Assembly: GCA_031315865.1 (NCBI GenBank)
Contig: JALDRJ010000002.1
Span: forward strand, 2,082,001-2,146,000
Reading direction: 5' to 3'
Origin: Nitrospirales bacterium
GTDB taxonomy: Bacteria > Nitrospirota > Nitrospiria > Nitrospirales > UBA8639
DNA length: 64,000 nt
Every line of letters begins with the position of its first letter. The stretch's first letter is position 1. This document shows positions 25,401 to 33,536 of the stretch, in pieces. The translations under genes were made by a program, and so were the position numbers. The notes below the pieces were generated by a model. That model did no database searches, had not been told where the DNA came from, and saw only the letters and a program-made list of their open reading frames with translations.

Positions 25401-26103
25401 AGAGGGTATTCTCGATGATCCTTCAGAGCAGTGGAAAGAGCAATTACAGCTCGTCAGAGGAAAATTAGCGCGAATGGGGCCGATAAACCTTGCCGCGATC
25501 GATGAACATCAGGAATTGCAAGAACGGTGTCAATTTCTCACGGCTCAAGAAGCGGACTTGACCGCATCTATCCAGTCACTCCAAGAGATTATTCAACGGT
25601 TGAACCAGACCACGAGTAAATTATTCACGGAAACGTTTCAAAGTATCCAGATCAAGTTTAACGAGGTGTTTTCCGCATTGTTCGCAGGGGGACGAGCCGA
25701 GCTTATTCTCGTGGAGCCTGAAGTCGAGGAAGGGGAGACAGCCCGAACAGATGCTGGCGTGGATATTGTCGCGCAGCCTCCCGGCAAACGTCTGAAAAAT
25801 TTGTCGATGTTGTCTGGCGGGGAAAAAACCATGACCGTGTTGGCTTTGTTGTTTGCGAGTTTCCTGATTAAGCCCTCTCCCTTCTGTATCCTCGATGAGG
25901 TTGATGCTCCGTTGGATGAAGCCAATGTGGGTCGTTTTGGGCAGTTCTTAACGCAAATGGCTGAGCGATCTCAATTTATCATCATCACTCATAATAAACG
26001 TACCATGGAAATCGCCGATTCCCTTTTTGGCGTAACCATGGAGCAGCCCGGTGTGTCAAAGTTGGTTTCAGTCCGGCTGAATGAACTGCAGAAAGTATCC
26101 TGA
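22414..26103 (+). CDS. smc: chromosome segregation ATPase SMC
   Basis: A 1229-residue SMC protein. The head has Walker A 'GPNGTGKSNIVDALLW' (30-45); two long heptad-rich coiled coils flank a hinge at roughly residues 510-690 ('RGVCHEVVEAFAERMVV', 'GVMTGGMLGEFDG'). The C-terminal head has the signature 'LSMLSGGEKTMTVLALLF' and Walker B 'FCILDEVDAPLDEANVGRF'. It forms the condensin ring with ScpA/ScpB, which are not in this window. An acidic, Pro-rich insert ('EEEGGERQPEPGAQPASSEQ') near residue 980 is a flexible lineage-specific addition. Ribosome binding site ACGGAGGAAAC. Confidence 0.95.
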   Translation: MHLQTVIVDGFKSFAEAKIDFPQGVTAIVGPNGTGKSNIVDALLWSLGEQSPKSLRTERMEDVIFNGTEVRKPMNMVEVSTVFGGVTEQELEALSALGDALGQSTEIMITRRLYRDGESEYSINKIPCRLKDIRSLLWASRAGSKGHTVIEQGNIDQLLSASPLERREFIEETAGIIRYKKQKAEALRKLDSTEQNLFRVRDILTEVQRQLRSLERQARQAQHYQDLQQEAKALEIQLLKWECRQLRTQQDLIERELQESEDRELAHVTEEQRVMAEQENVTLSLSKTGESVSESREQLREVEQAMAHALTTMEVLRNQLEHYEEQHEHALKERSRVREASDQSHGLTEAKKARLSQIQSEIETLEASVVDGKERYETLIEQRSVSAQGRDRLRQLLVDLAVQKTNIQNRTKSMEEQQGGLLRRLERLLAELTETETQQTRLSAENQEFRQQREVLSDAYEQLQTKQKEMELDLQTLVGEQEELDSRLQTRRTVIAGLESEIRALRAVVQEELGYGPTGEIDESSIRGVCHEVVEAFAERMVVQEHVEKAIEVALGDRLKAWVVGSPDDALQAIRTLKGQSLGRGSFVSLTSGTVASTHPPMWRQALHEETAIKGAAIEFVQVPDALQSVTSIFLENVYIVETLEAGLHIMETHEWFHGRGPILVTPDGEMIQSSGVMTGGMLGEFDGVLRRRGEISRLEAQSEELEGALREDERRRNVIVTERDAIQSQLHELRQSIRETEVRLLSVRQEESVRTNALPELTRRVELIRAERSSEEGEVGRLRRESALLQEQLREVEGTLGQREQELQEASQGLIDLEAEVDELQKYMTETRMSLSTLLAQRSHEQSDLARLRDEEQARAVRLQELDQHLEQLFLQTRQSRDERLRQEEMFEKADEKKTGIEASLTTLQEHYDHVVEQSRMFDRHISDIRKQLSETLKVRSGIEVRMAEVRTKLTTVQETLTATYELSLDALDEEEGGERQPEPGAQPASSEQDEEGILDDPSEQWKEQLQLVRGKLARMGPINLAAIDEHQELQERCQFLTAQEADLTASIQSLQEIIQRLNQTTSKLFTETFQSIQIKFNEVFSALFAGGRAELILVEPEVEEGETARTDAGVDIVAQPPGKRLKNLSMLSGGEKTMTVLALLFASFLIKPSPFCILDEVDAPLDEANVGRFGQFLTQMAERSQFIIITHNKRTMEIADSLFGVTMEQPGVSKLVSVRLNELQKVS

Positions 26104-26277
26104 GCGTTTCTTTTCTTTAATCCGCCACCTCCGTAAGTCGGTGTCTGCTGATCGTGATCCTCTTGTTCAGCTGATTGTTCGTACGAAACTCACAGGACTG
26201 CCATACGAAGTCGGATGCCGAGTGTGGGTGCTTGGCCAAAGAAGTGCTGAAACTATGAGTATGGATGTGTTTCCTGT

Positions 26278-27468
26278 ATGGAGGCTTCTTCATTGGATAG
26301 CGTAAAGAATTTTATCGAGCAGGTTGTCGTCGTCTGGAATGCCGGGGTGTTGGGGACGAGTGTCGGAGAAATCCTCACGGCAATTGGAATCTTCTATGTA
26401 TTTTTAATGTTACGTCATCTCTGTTCCAGGCTTGTGATGAAGATTGCTTGGAAGTTGACACAACGAACAGAGACGGCGATTGATGACCAGCTTCTGGAGG
26501 CGGTGAAGAAGCCCTTGGAGTTTATGTTTGTGGTGATTGGGCTGTATGTGGCCAGTCAGACGGTTCACGTTTCTGAAGCTGTGGAGGTGGTTTTTTCCAG
26601 GATCATTCGCTCGCTGATTGCTTTCACGATTTTTTGGGGGCTCTATCGTGCGATTTACCCGCTGTCACTCATTCTTGATCAGGCTATTGGCTTTTTTGAC
26701 GACTCGAGCATGCATGAGACCATGCAAGAGTTTTTTGTCAAATTCTCCAAATTCATTATTGTGTGTTTAGGGGTGGCTGCCATTATTCAAGAATGGGGAT
26801 TCAACGTGGTTGCCTTACTCGGAAGTCTCGGGCTCGTCGGCATGGCGGTAGCGCTGGGGGCACAAGACTTTATTAAAAATATGTTTGCGGGCCTCACCAT
26901 CTTTCTGGATCGAATGTTTGAGAAGGGTAATTGGATTCAGACGCCCGACATTGATGGCACTGTGGAACACATTGGGTTTCGTGCGACAAAAGTTCGCCGT
27001 TTTGATAAGGCTTTGGTGACGATTCCCAACAGCAAGCTCGCGAACGAAGCGCTGATTAATTTCTCTCGAATGACGCAACGGCGTATTTATTGGAAGATCG
27101 GGGTGGAATATCGCACGACTCGCGAGCAATTGCAGGATATCATTCATGATATCTCCGAGTACGTGCATTCGAACCCTCTTTTTGAAACTGACCCCGAGAA
27201 AACCAAAACGTTCGTGTTTCTCGACTCATTCGGTGCGTCAAGCATCGACATTATGCTCTATTGTTTTACGAAAACAACGAAATGGGGAGAATGGTTGGCA
27301 GTGAAGGAAGAGCTGGCGTACAAGATTAAAGCAATCGTGGAGGGACACGGAACGGGGTTCGCATTTCCTTCTACTTCTGTATATGTGGAGACGCTCCCGT
27401 TTGGGACTCCTGAAGCCTTTCCTGTCCCGGAGGGTGAGGGGAAACCGGAGAAGTCAACAAGGACATGA
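26278..27468 (+). CDS. MscS family mechanosensitive channel
   Basis: A 396-residue small-conductance mechanosensitive channel. Predicted membrane helices lie near residues 25-45, 80-100, 105-130 and 155-195. The pore helix 'ALLGSLGLVGMAVALGAQDF' matches the Gly/Ala-packed TM3 of MscS, and 'GNWIQTPDIDGTVEHIGFRA' is the start of the cytosolic beta domain with the usual 'RATKVRRFD'. It opens on osmotic downshock to release solutes. The length is larger than E. coli MscS because of an extra N-terminal helix pair. Confidence 0.93.
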   Translation: MEASSLDSVKNFIEQVVVVWNAGVLGTSVGEILTAIGIFYVFLMLRHLCSRLVMKIAWKLTQRTETAIDDQLLEAVKKPLEFMFVVIGLYVASQTVHVSEAVEVVFSRIIRSLIAFTIFWGLYRAIYPLSLILDQAIGFFDDSSMHETMQEFFVKFSKFIIVCLGVAAIIQEWGFNVVALLGSLGLVGMAVALGAQDFIKNMFAGLTIFLDRMFEKGNWIQTPDIDGTVEHIGFRATKVRRFDKALVTIPNSKLANEALINFSRMTQRRIYWKIGVEYRTTREQLQDIIHDISEYVHSNPLFETDPEKTKTFVFLDSFGASSIDIMLYCFTKTTKWGEWLAVKEELAYKIKAIVEGHGTGFAFPSTSVYVETLPFGTPEAFPVPEGEGKPEKSTRT

Positions 27469-27495
27469 GGCGACCACCGGCTCGTTTGATGTAGA

Positions 27496-27537
27496 TCAAG
27501 CCCCTCCATAGATATTGAGATGTATGGAAGGGCTTGA
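27496..27537. terminator. bidirectional hairpin between convergent genes
   Basis: TCAAGCCCCTCCATA (27496-27510) pairs with TATGGAAGGGCTTGA (27523-27537), one mismatch in 15, around a 12-base loop. It lies between the mscS stop and the ferredoxin stop, so it can end transcription from both sides. T-runs are weak. Confidence 0.6.
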
Positions 27538-27567
27538 ATAAGAAAGGCTCAGATTGAATTGAGTAAA

Positions 27568-27915
27568 TTAATTTCTTACCCCGCTCCAAACCTTTTCAGG
27601 GTCGATTTCTTTGTCCGGGTTTAACTGGCGGGCTTTTTCTAGGAGCGCTTCCGTTGTTTCAGGAATGTCCGGGTCGGAAATACAGCAATCATCGACAGGG
27701 CACACGGCAGCGCATTGGGGTTCATCAAAATGTCCGACGCATTCCGTGCAGCGTTCGTAGGTGATGACATAAACCGTATCGCCATCTCCCTGACCTTCCC
27801 CTACCTGGTTGCCCGCTTCCTCAGCCGCGCTTCGTGTTTCGAATATGGCTTCATTTGGGCATTCAGGGAGGCACGCCCCACAATTAATACATTCTTCAGT
27901 GATAAGCAATGACAT
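27568..27915 (-). CDS. 2[4Fe-4S] ferredoxin, YfhL type
   Basis: A 115-residue bacterial-type ferredoxin. The first cluster motif is 'CINCGACLPECP' (C9, C12, C15, C19); the second is 'CTECVGHFDEPQCAAVCP', with the eight-residue insert between its second and third Cys that marks the YfhL/alvin type of low-potential ferredoxins. A Gly/Asp linker ('NQVGEGQGDGDTVYVI') separates the two halves and a C-terminal helical tail follows. The start at 27915 has GGAGGAAC immediately upstream. Redox partners are not visible from the context. Confidence 0.93.
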   Translation of the reverse strand: MSLLITEECINCGACLPECPNEAIFETRSAAEEAGNQVGEGQGDGDTVYVITYERCTECVGHFDEPQCAAVCPVDDCCISDPDIPETTEALLEKARQLNPDKEIDPEKVWSGVRN

Positions 27916-28163
27916 AGTTCCTCCTTCGAAACCGAATAAAAGGGCTACAACCCTCAATAGGAAATTTAGGGTTCTTCTCTTGGATCAATCGAACCTAAGA
28001 AAATACCACATGTTACGTACAAGTGGAGTTTATTCTAACCCTGTGATTTTACACTCGTCAACGGCACAGAAGACCTAACTTGCTAAGCCCTTTGGTCCGT
28101 AAAATGGTCTCAGATGAATGAGAGGGGCAAGCAAATATGAAGGGTCTGTCTAACTGTCGGAGG

Positions 28164-28919
28164 TTAGGGGTTCAGAGCGTCCCAGGACCACTCGAAACGT
28201 GAAATAGAATAGTCCTGTGAGCCATACACGACCAGCGAGGCGGAATAATCCGGTTCGATGAAGAGGTTATCCATTGACCAGTAGAGGCTTTCCTGGTCGG
28301 CTCCTTGTACATGAATGAGTGTGGTGCATTCCGAGGGCGGTAAGGAAACGGTAATCGATGACAAAGGAATGCTCATTCCCTTACCTGTGGCTTTGAGGTA
28401 GGCTTCTTTTCTCGTCCAACATGCAAAAAAGCACCGCTCGAATTCAGGGGGCGAGAGCGTTGAAAACACCATCTGTTCGGCTGGAGAGCAAATGCGTCGG
28501 ATCAGCGCATGCAGTTCAAGAGGGCGACGATGGTACTCAATGTCAATGCCGACTTCTCTCTCTACTGCGACAGCGTACAGTGCATGATGGTGTGAATGGC
28601 TGACATTGAACTGATAACAGGGAGTGGTAGGATTGGTGAGAAAAGGTTTACCATGGGGCCCCTGTGCAAACTTCAGGGTTTCCGGAAGGGCACTCACGTA
28701 TCGGCTTAAGATGAGGCGAAGGACGCCTCTCGCGGATATAAAATCCTGTTGATGTTGCGTTGATTTAAAACGTCTGCCTCTCTTGATTTCGTCAGGGGAG
28801 AGTAACGTTTGGAAGTGCGTGAGTTGAGAGTCTGATGGATATAAATGTGCGTGCCATACATGAACCTGATTGGCAAGCAACGTTATGGGTGCTTCTGTAC
28901 GGTCTCTATTCTTTGCCAT
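28164..28919 (-). CDS. 4'-phosphopantetheinyl transferase (Sfp type)
   Basis: A 251-residue Sfp-family transferase that moves phosphopantetheine from CoA to carrier proteins. The three signature regions are present: 'GPHGKPFL', 'FNVSHSHHHALYAVA', 'VGIDIEYHRR' (Mg-binding D and E) and 'FFACWTRKEAYLKATGKGM'. The length of two tandem subdomains fits Sfp/EntD rather than AcpS. The start at 28919 is placed at the ATG that begins the conserved N-terminus; an ATG 51 codons earlier would add a hydrophobic, family-unlike extension. Neither site has a good SD, so the start is uncertain. No NRPS/PKS gene is in the window. Confidence 0.87.
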   Translation of the reverse strand: MAKNRDRTEAPITLLANQVHVWHAHLYPSDSQLTHFQTLLSPDEIKRGRRFKSTQHQQDFISARGVLRLILSRYVSALPETLKFAQGPHGKPFLTNPTTPCYQFNVSHSHHHALYAVAVEREVGIDIEYHRRPLELHALIRRICSPAEQMVFSTLSPPEFERCFFACWTRKEAYLKATGKGMSIPLSSITVSLPPSECTTLIHVQGADQESLYWSMDNLFIEPDYSASLVVYGSQDYSISRFEWSWDALNP

Positions 28920-29214
28920 AGAACGGCCATTATGTCGGAATGAGTGGATGTGTGTGAGAAGATTGTCGTTCTCGCAGCCAACAGGCCAGTGGGCTAGTAG
29001 TCCAATAGGAATGAAAAGAACAAAGGTGAAAAGGTTTAGGTTATTGTACTGATGGGGGAAAGTTAGAATCAATCGATAGGGAAGTATCGGGTGCGCTTAT
29101 TAAATGTTTCCTAAACAGCGATGTCGAGATTGTAGCTTGTAATCAATCAGTCAGAGGCTCAATCAACATTGACGGTCATGCTAGCCTCTTGTTTTTCTTC
29201 TTAGGATTTTAAGC

Positions 29215-30108
29215 ATGTCAGTTAAAACACCCGCAGTCGCGTATGCGTCTCTCACGACGGCCGCAGTCGTCTGGGGTGGATCTGTCGTGGCGCAAAAAGT
29301 GGCGCTCGGACCATTTTCTCCTGTCGAGGTTTCGGTGCTACGAGGGTTCGGGGCGTTGCTCATCTTATTTCCACTCTGGTTATGGCGTGAGCGTTGTATC
29401 ACGTTTACTGGCCGGGATATTGGCGTGTTTGCTATCCTCGGCCTCACGGTCTTAGCCAATCATCTTCTGGTCCTGTTTGGGTTAAATTTTATAGGAGCAG
29501 GAGCGGCCGGCATCATTATCGGCGCCGGTCCGGCCATAACGGCGTTTTTGTCATCGGTCATTCTCCGTGACCTTCCCTTCCGGCAAGTTTGGGTTGGCTG
29601 TACGGTGTCTTTTGTGGGAGTCTTGCTTGTATCGGGGACGAATGGTTCGGCAGAGTGGGGAGGAAGTCCTTTATTGGGCGGGAGCTTGATTCTCCTCTCG
29701 CTCGTCAGTTGGGCGCTCTATACCATCGGTAGCCGGCGAGTCATGGAACGGTTTTCATCGTTAACTGTCAACTGGACGACGCTGTTGATTTCCCTTCTTC
29801 TCCAGATTCCTCTCTTGACCATCAACCAAAAAGTGTTTTCGAGTGGTGTGGAGGTTGTGCCGCTTTCAGGGTGGCTGGCGCTTTTCTACGTGATCGTGTT
29901 CGCGACGGCTCTTGGCCAACAAGCTTGGTTATACGGGGTGGAAGGCGTCGGCCCCGCACGGGCCGGTATATTCGTGAATGTGATCCCGGTTTCTGCCCTG
30001 ATCTTGTCATTTTTCATTCTGAATGAGTCCATAGGTTGGATTGATGTGCTCGGTATCAGTTTTATCCTGACGGGAGTATGGCTGGTCAATCGACAGTCAG
30101 CCGTGTAA
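29215..30108 (+). CDS. EamA/DMT family permease
   Basis: A 297-residue membrane protein with ten predicted helices in two EamA halves, each about 140 residues. The first half starts 'TTAAVVWGGSVVAQKVALG', the second 'SLVSWALYTIGSRRVMERFS'. The 'FILNESIGWIDVLGISFILT' near the end is the conserved DMT segment containing the Glu. Such permeases export amino acids, purines or other metabolites, or import small molecules; the substrate cannot be told. It is upstream of, and perhaps co-transcribed with, the SnoaL-like gene 46 bases on. Confidence 0.88.
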   Translation: MSVKTPAVAYASLTTAAVVWGGSVVAQKVALGPFSPVEVSVLRGFGALLILFPLWLWRERCITFTGRDIGVFAILGLTVLANHLLVLFGLNFIGAGAAGIIIGAGPAITAFLSSVILRDLPFRQVWVGCTVSFVGVLLVSGTNGSAEWGGSPLLGGSLILLSLVSWALYTIGSRRVMERFSSLTVNWTTLLISLLLQIPLLTINQKVFSSGVEVVPLSGWLALFYVIVFATALGQQAWLYGVEGVGPARAGIFVNVIPVSALILSFFILNESIGWIDVLGISFILTGVWLVNRQSAV

Positions 30109-30154
30109 GCTGTGCCGATCGCGTGGAGAATCATCGTTTAGAAGGAGTTGTTTC

Positions 30155-30547
30155 ATGCTCGAGCAACGTATAGAAGAAGTGACCCATGCCAATGATGTGT
30201 TTTATCGGTCTTTTGAGAATCTGGATATTTCTGCCATGGATGGAATTTGGGCACATCAAGAATACGTGACCTGCATTCATCCTGGGTGGAGCATTCGAGT
30301 TGGATGGCCAGCAGTTCGGGATTCATGGGTCGTCATTTTTAATAATACCTTCTCGATGAAGTTTGATTTAACAGAGTTACAGGTACAGGTTGCTGCGGAT
30401 GTGGCTTGGGTGATCTGCACGGAAAATATCACCAGCCGTGTAGGGGAGTCTGATCAGAATAGCGTCGTGGTGGCTACGAATCTCTATGAGCGGATCGACG
30501 AAGAGTGGAAGATCATTCATCATCATGGGTCGCCGTTGATGGAATGA
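30155..30547 (+). CDS. SnoaL/NTF2-like protein
   Basis: A 130-residue single-domain NTF2-fold protein. 'VTHANDVFYRSFENLDISAM' forms the first helices, 'VTCIHPGWSIRVGWPAVRDS' the typical SnoaL-like middle, and 'ATNLYERIDEEWKIIHHHGS' the C-terminal strands with a His cluster in the pocket. This subfamily (ketosteroid-isomerase-like, DUF4440-type) includes unassigned small enzymes and ligand binders. AGAAGGAG precedes the start. Function unassigned. Confidence 0.82.
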   Translation: MLEQRIEEVTHANDVFYRSFENLDISAMDGIWAHQEYVTCIHPGWSIRVGWPAVRDSWVVIFNNTFSMKFDLTELQVQVAADVAWVICTENITSRVGESDQNSVVVATNLYERIDEEWKIIHHHGSPLME

Positions 30548-30651
30548 TCATGCGCCTGGTCACTCTCGTCCAACATATTTATGTTGACGGAACCCTGTTG
30601 GCAATGATGTTCTTCACGGAAGTCATTGCCAGCGACAGCAAATGCCAGGAT

Positions 30652-31026
30652 TTAAGGACCGAGAAATCGAACCGGTTTATCGCCGGTCAGGTGTTCAGGC
30701 GTAATCACATACGTTCCGAGCAGCGATTTTTCCCATACGATATTGGCTGAATCCAGATCTCCCGCCGTTAAGAGGTATGTAAATCCACCTACTATTGCGC
30801 CGAGGCCAGCGTACGCGATTTTTACGGCACCGTAAGGGAGGGTACTCAAGAAGCTCGCGATTCCTAGTCCAATGTCGGCTGCTTTGTCGGATTTTTCTTC
30901 TTCTGCAAAAACTGGTTGAGCGCTGAGACCTAACATCAGCATGGACATGACTGTCCAATAAAGGAGTCTTTGGAATACGGTTCTTGCTTGTCGAGATTGG
31001 ACAGTCAATGAAGAAATAATTTTCAT
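30652..31026 (-). CDS. uncharacterised small exported protein
   Basis: A 124-residue protein with a long signal peptide ending at 'AQPVFA' (about residue 41), an acidic linker, then a Gly/Ala-rich hydrophobic segment ('AYAGLGAIVGGFTYLLTAGD') and a C-terminal motif 'GTYVITPEHLTGDKPVRFLG'. I recall similar short proteins from Nitrospira-like and delta-proteobacterial genomes, all unnamed; the 'Y-V-I/V-T-P-E-H-L-x-G' motif looks conserved and would be periplasmic. The start has AAAGGAG upstream. No function known. Confidence 0.7.
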   Translation of the reverse strand: MKIISSLTVQSRQARTVFQRLLYWTVMSMLMLGLSAQPVFAEEEKSDKAADIGLGIASFLSTLPYGAVKIAYAGLGAIVGGFTYLLTAGDLDSANIVWEKSLLGTYVITPEHLTGDKPVRFLGP

Positions 31027-31093
31027 GAGTATAACTCCTTTCTATCAAATATCCCCTCTCAATCATTTTCAGGGGAAAATACGGTATGATGGC

Positions 31094-31309
31094 TTACACT
31101 TGAACGGTAACCGTCTTGGACCATTCATCAACGGTGGGGTCTCGTTCATCCATGGTCATGGCCCCGTATTTTTTAAACATGCCCAGCCCGCCTTTTTTCC
31201 GTCGCCAGTTCAGGAAATCCAGGAAATGCTCCTTACAGAGTGAGCGTGTTCCCGCAGGGGCGTAATAGGGTTGGGTACATCCTTGAATCAAACATGGTTC
31301 TGTACTCAT
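31094..31309 (-). CDS. small CCCH-type zinc-finger-like protein
   Basis: A 71-residue protein with a C6-x4-C11-x13-C25-x2-H28 pattern ('EPCLIQGCTQPYY', 'RSLCKEHFLDFLNW'), followed by a basic 'RRKKGGLGMFKKYG' and an acidic tail. The Cys/His spacing resembles the N-terminal finger of the TtuA-like protein at 45751-46692 (C3/C6 and C22-x2-H25), including the shared C-x2-H-x2-D-F. It is probably a metal-binding adaptor; nucleic acid or partner binding through the basic patch is inference. The start at 31309 is chosen because the finger begins there; the longer upstream frame is unsupported. Confidence 0.6.
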   Translation of the reverse strand: MSTEPCLIQGCTQPYYAPAGTRSLCKEHFLDFLNWRRKKGGLGMFKKYGAMTMDERDPTVDEWSKTVTVQV

Positions 31310-31540
31310 GTGAAGACTCCATCCAAGATTGCAGATATAAGAATAGGGCGAGTATGCCGAACTCTTACGATGGAATGCAATGGGTGGTGTCAATCCAGCG
31401 TTCAACGACATGACGGTGCATTTTTCAGGCGGCGGACGATCTTGATGGTTCCCTTGCATTCCTCACAGACCCATAGGTATCGTAAGGCCCTGAAACAACC
31501 ATCTGTTTAGCTGTGCTATTACGTGAAAGGAGAGTGCCTT

Positions 31541-32014
31541 GTGTTGACCGCTAAAGAAGTTTTTGAGAAGACGAAAGAAGCTGCGCTGGGTACGACGGAT
31601 CAAGACGAACGGCCTTTACAGATTGATTATCCTGCGCTGGAGACGAAAATCCAGGATGCCTTAGGGGGGCGCAAAATCGAATTGCTTCATATCAATCAGT
31701 TTTTGCCGGAAGGGTATGAAGATCAGGGGCGATTTAATGTCTTGGTCATGAGTTCGGGTAAAGTCTTATTCGATATCGTCATTGGCGACTCCTACTTTCG
31801 TTATGATGTCTTTTCCTGTGGTGATCTAGACAAAATTCAGCTTATCGACGGAACATGGGATAATACGGAAAACAAAACTCAGGATGCATTCTTGAGCTTA
31901 CGGTTGATGCACGGCGATGAGGCCCACATTCTACTTGCTCTGAGCGATGAGCAACGACCAGGTGTGTTCGCGATGGCGGCGGCGGTGTCCAAGGAACGGC
32001 ATCCGGAAAAATAA
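31541..32014 (+). CDS. uncharacterised protein
   Basis: A 157-residue soluble alpha/beta protein that I do not recognise. It begins 'LTAKEVFEKTKEAALGTTDQ', has a hydrophobic beta core ('GRFNVLVMSSGKVLFDIVIG', 'SYFRYDVFSCGDLDKIQLI') and ends with 'SDEQRPGVFAMAAAVSKERH'. Translation probably starts at the GTG at 31541, eight bases after GAAAGGAG, rather than at the in-frame codon 18 bases earlier. It sits among other short unassigned genes. No catalytic motif is obvious. Confidence 0.65.
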   Translation: MLTAKEVFEKTKEAALGTTDQDERPLQIDYPALETKIQDALGGRKIELLHINQFLPEGYEDQGRFNVLVMSSGKVLFDIVIGDSYFRYDVFSCGDLDKIQLIDGTWDNTENKTQDAFLSLRLMHGDEAHILLALSDEQRPGVFAMAAAVSKERHPEK

Positions 32015-32040
32015 ATGTTTTCCAGAAAACGTGAACGGAC

Positions 32041-33135
32041 TTACTTGTAGGGGAATGGGAGCGAGTGAACGGTTGCCGGAAATCGATGGTCTCCAACTTC
32101 CACTGTGAGAGCAGTGCCGGGTTTCATGAAGTCTCGTAAGGGAAAGCCGAAGGCTAGTGGTTTCTTCAACACAGGGGAGTAGGCGACGCTCGAAAGCCAT
32201 CCAACTGCCCGATCGCCACTAAAGAGTTTGGCTCCTGGTTCTGGGAGCTGATTGTCTGGAAGGTCGAGCGTAAGGCCAACCAGCCGACGTTTGACCGACC
32301 CATAGGTATCCATACGTGCCACTACTTCCTGGCCTGGGTAGCACCCCTTGGTCAGGCTAAAGGCTTTTCCTTCCAGGTTAGCTTCCGGAGGAACGATACG
32401 GTCGTTGATATCGGGTCCGACTTTGGGGAGGCCAGCCTCGAGGCGTAATGATTCTAATGCCTTGCGGCCTACTGCCCGCAAGGAAAATCGTTGGCCTACC
32501 GACCAGATTCGATCCCAGACGTTAAGCAGTTCAGAATGAGGCACAAGGATTTCAATGTCTTGCTCTCCAGTCTCCTCCGCCTTGAGCAGCAGGACCGGTG
32601 TTCCATCCATATTGCCGGTATGAATCGTGAATGGCTTGGCGTCAGCCATATCGACGGAAAACGCTTCCCTGATCAGGGCAGGGGCTGATGGTCCGGATAC
32701 CAGAAGAATCCCCCATGATTCGAGGCAGTTTTCCATCTTCGCTTTCGTTCCAAACAACAGAAATTTTTTCAGGTGTTGATACGTGGTCTCACCCACTTCG
32801 CCGAGATCTTCGAGCAGAATCGAATCTTCTAGGAACAGAACGCGAAAATAGGCCAACATTTTCCCTTTGTGATCCATGAATGCGGAAGGGAGCCCCTGGC
32901 CGGCATTCAACGGGCGAATATCGTTACTGATGAGATTCTGAAGCCAGGAGACGCGGTCCTCGCCCGTGATACGGTTGAGTCCCCGGTCAGAGAGGTCAGC
33001 CACGCCGACGCCTTGTCGAACGGCCATGTGTTCCTCAATGGCCTGTCCGTAATATTCAGGCATCTCCCAATCTCCCAATGATTGGAAGTGTGCCCCTTGG
33101 GCTTGATGTCGAGAATGGAGGGGAGATTGCTTCAT
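32041..33135 (-). CDS. ygfZ: folate-binding protein YgfZ (GcvT-like)
   Basis: A 364-residue aminomethyltransferase-fold protein. The YgfZ signature is present: 'LTKGCYPGQEVVARMDTYG', with the invariant K-G-C-Y-x-G-Q-E. YgfZ binds tetrahydrofolate and supports MiaB-like and other Fe-S enzymes. It lacks the glycine-cleavage partners GcvH/GcvP nearby, in line with YgfZ rather than GcvT. The start codon overlaps the stop of the receiver-like gene by one base (TGATG), so the two are coupled. Confidence 0.9.
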   Translation of the reverse strand: MKQSPLHSRHQAQGAHFQSLGDWEMPEYYGQAIEEHMAVRQGVGVADLSDRGLNRITGEDRVSWLQNLISNDIRPLNAGQGLPSAFMDHKGKMLAYFRVLFLEDSILLEDLGEVGETTYQHLKKFLLFGTKAKMENCLESWGILLVSGPSAPALIREAFSVDMADAKPFTIHTGNMDGTPVLLLKAEETGEQDIEILVPHSELLNVWDRIWSVGQRFSLRAVGRKALESLRLEAGLPKVGPDINDRIVPPEANLEGKAFSLTKGCYPGQEVVARMDTYGSVKRRLVGLTLDLPDNQLPEPGAKLFSGDRAVGWLSSVAYSPVLKKPLAFGFPLRDFMKPGTALTVEVGDHRFPATVHSLPFPYK

Positions 33136-33521
33136 CAGGATGATGTCGAGTTGACGGTTAGCTCTTCGAGCAGGGCCAGAGTTCTGGCGGAAAACTCGTT
33201 TCGTGAAACGATTTTGTTAATGCCCATTTCTTTGGCGCGCTTCCATGTTTCCACTTCCTCATGATTGGCGAACGCCAGGACAGGAATATGGCTGTAAGCC
33301 TCCGTTTCTTTGAGCAGGCGGAGAGCAGAGGGAGCGTCCAGCCGTTCATCGTTCATGTTGAGGATGACGGCATGGGGTTGTAGGGACTGAAGCTTGGTTG
33401 ACCAGTCATCCTGGTTTTTCACCCGTTGAAGGGCGTATCCCTGCGGTAAAAAGGCATCACGGATTTTGGTGTAGAAGAAAATATCACTGACTCCGACCAG
33501 AAGGGTTTTTGCATCGCTCAT
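33135..33521 (-). CDS. degenerate response-regulator receiver protein
   Basis: A 128-residue protein with the alternating pattern of a CheY-like receiver: 'TLLVGVSDIFFYTKIRDAFL', 'HAVILNMNDERLDAPSALRL', 'IPVLAFANHEEVETWKRAKE', 'GINKIVSRNEFSARTL'. The phospho-accepting Asp position is Asn ('VILNMN'), the N-terminal acidic pair is reduced to one Asp, and the conserved Thr and Lys are replaced, so it cannot be phosphorylated in the usual way. It lacks an output domain. It lies between the TPR gene and ygfZ, overlapping ygfZ by one base. A scaffold or sensor of another ligand is possible. Confidence 0.75.
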   Translation of the reverse strand: MSDAKTLLVGVSDIFFYTKIRDAFLPQGYALQRVKNQDDWSTKLQSLQPHAVILNMNDERLDAPSALRLLKETEAYSHIPVLAFANHEEVETWKRAKEMGINKIVSRNEFSARTLALLEELTVNSTSS

Positions 33522-33536
33522 CGTGTGAATCTTTCT

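Noticed and set aside
30505-30750. 81-codon plus-strand open frame
   Set aside because: It overlaps the end of the SnoaL-like gene and the end of the convergent exported-protein gene; no SD or homology.
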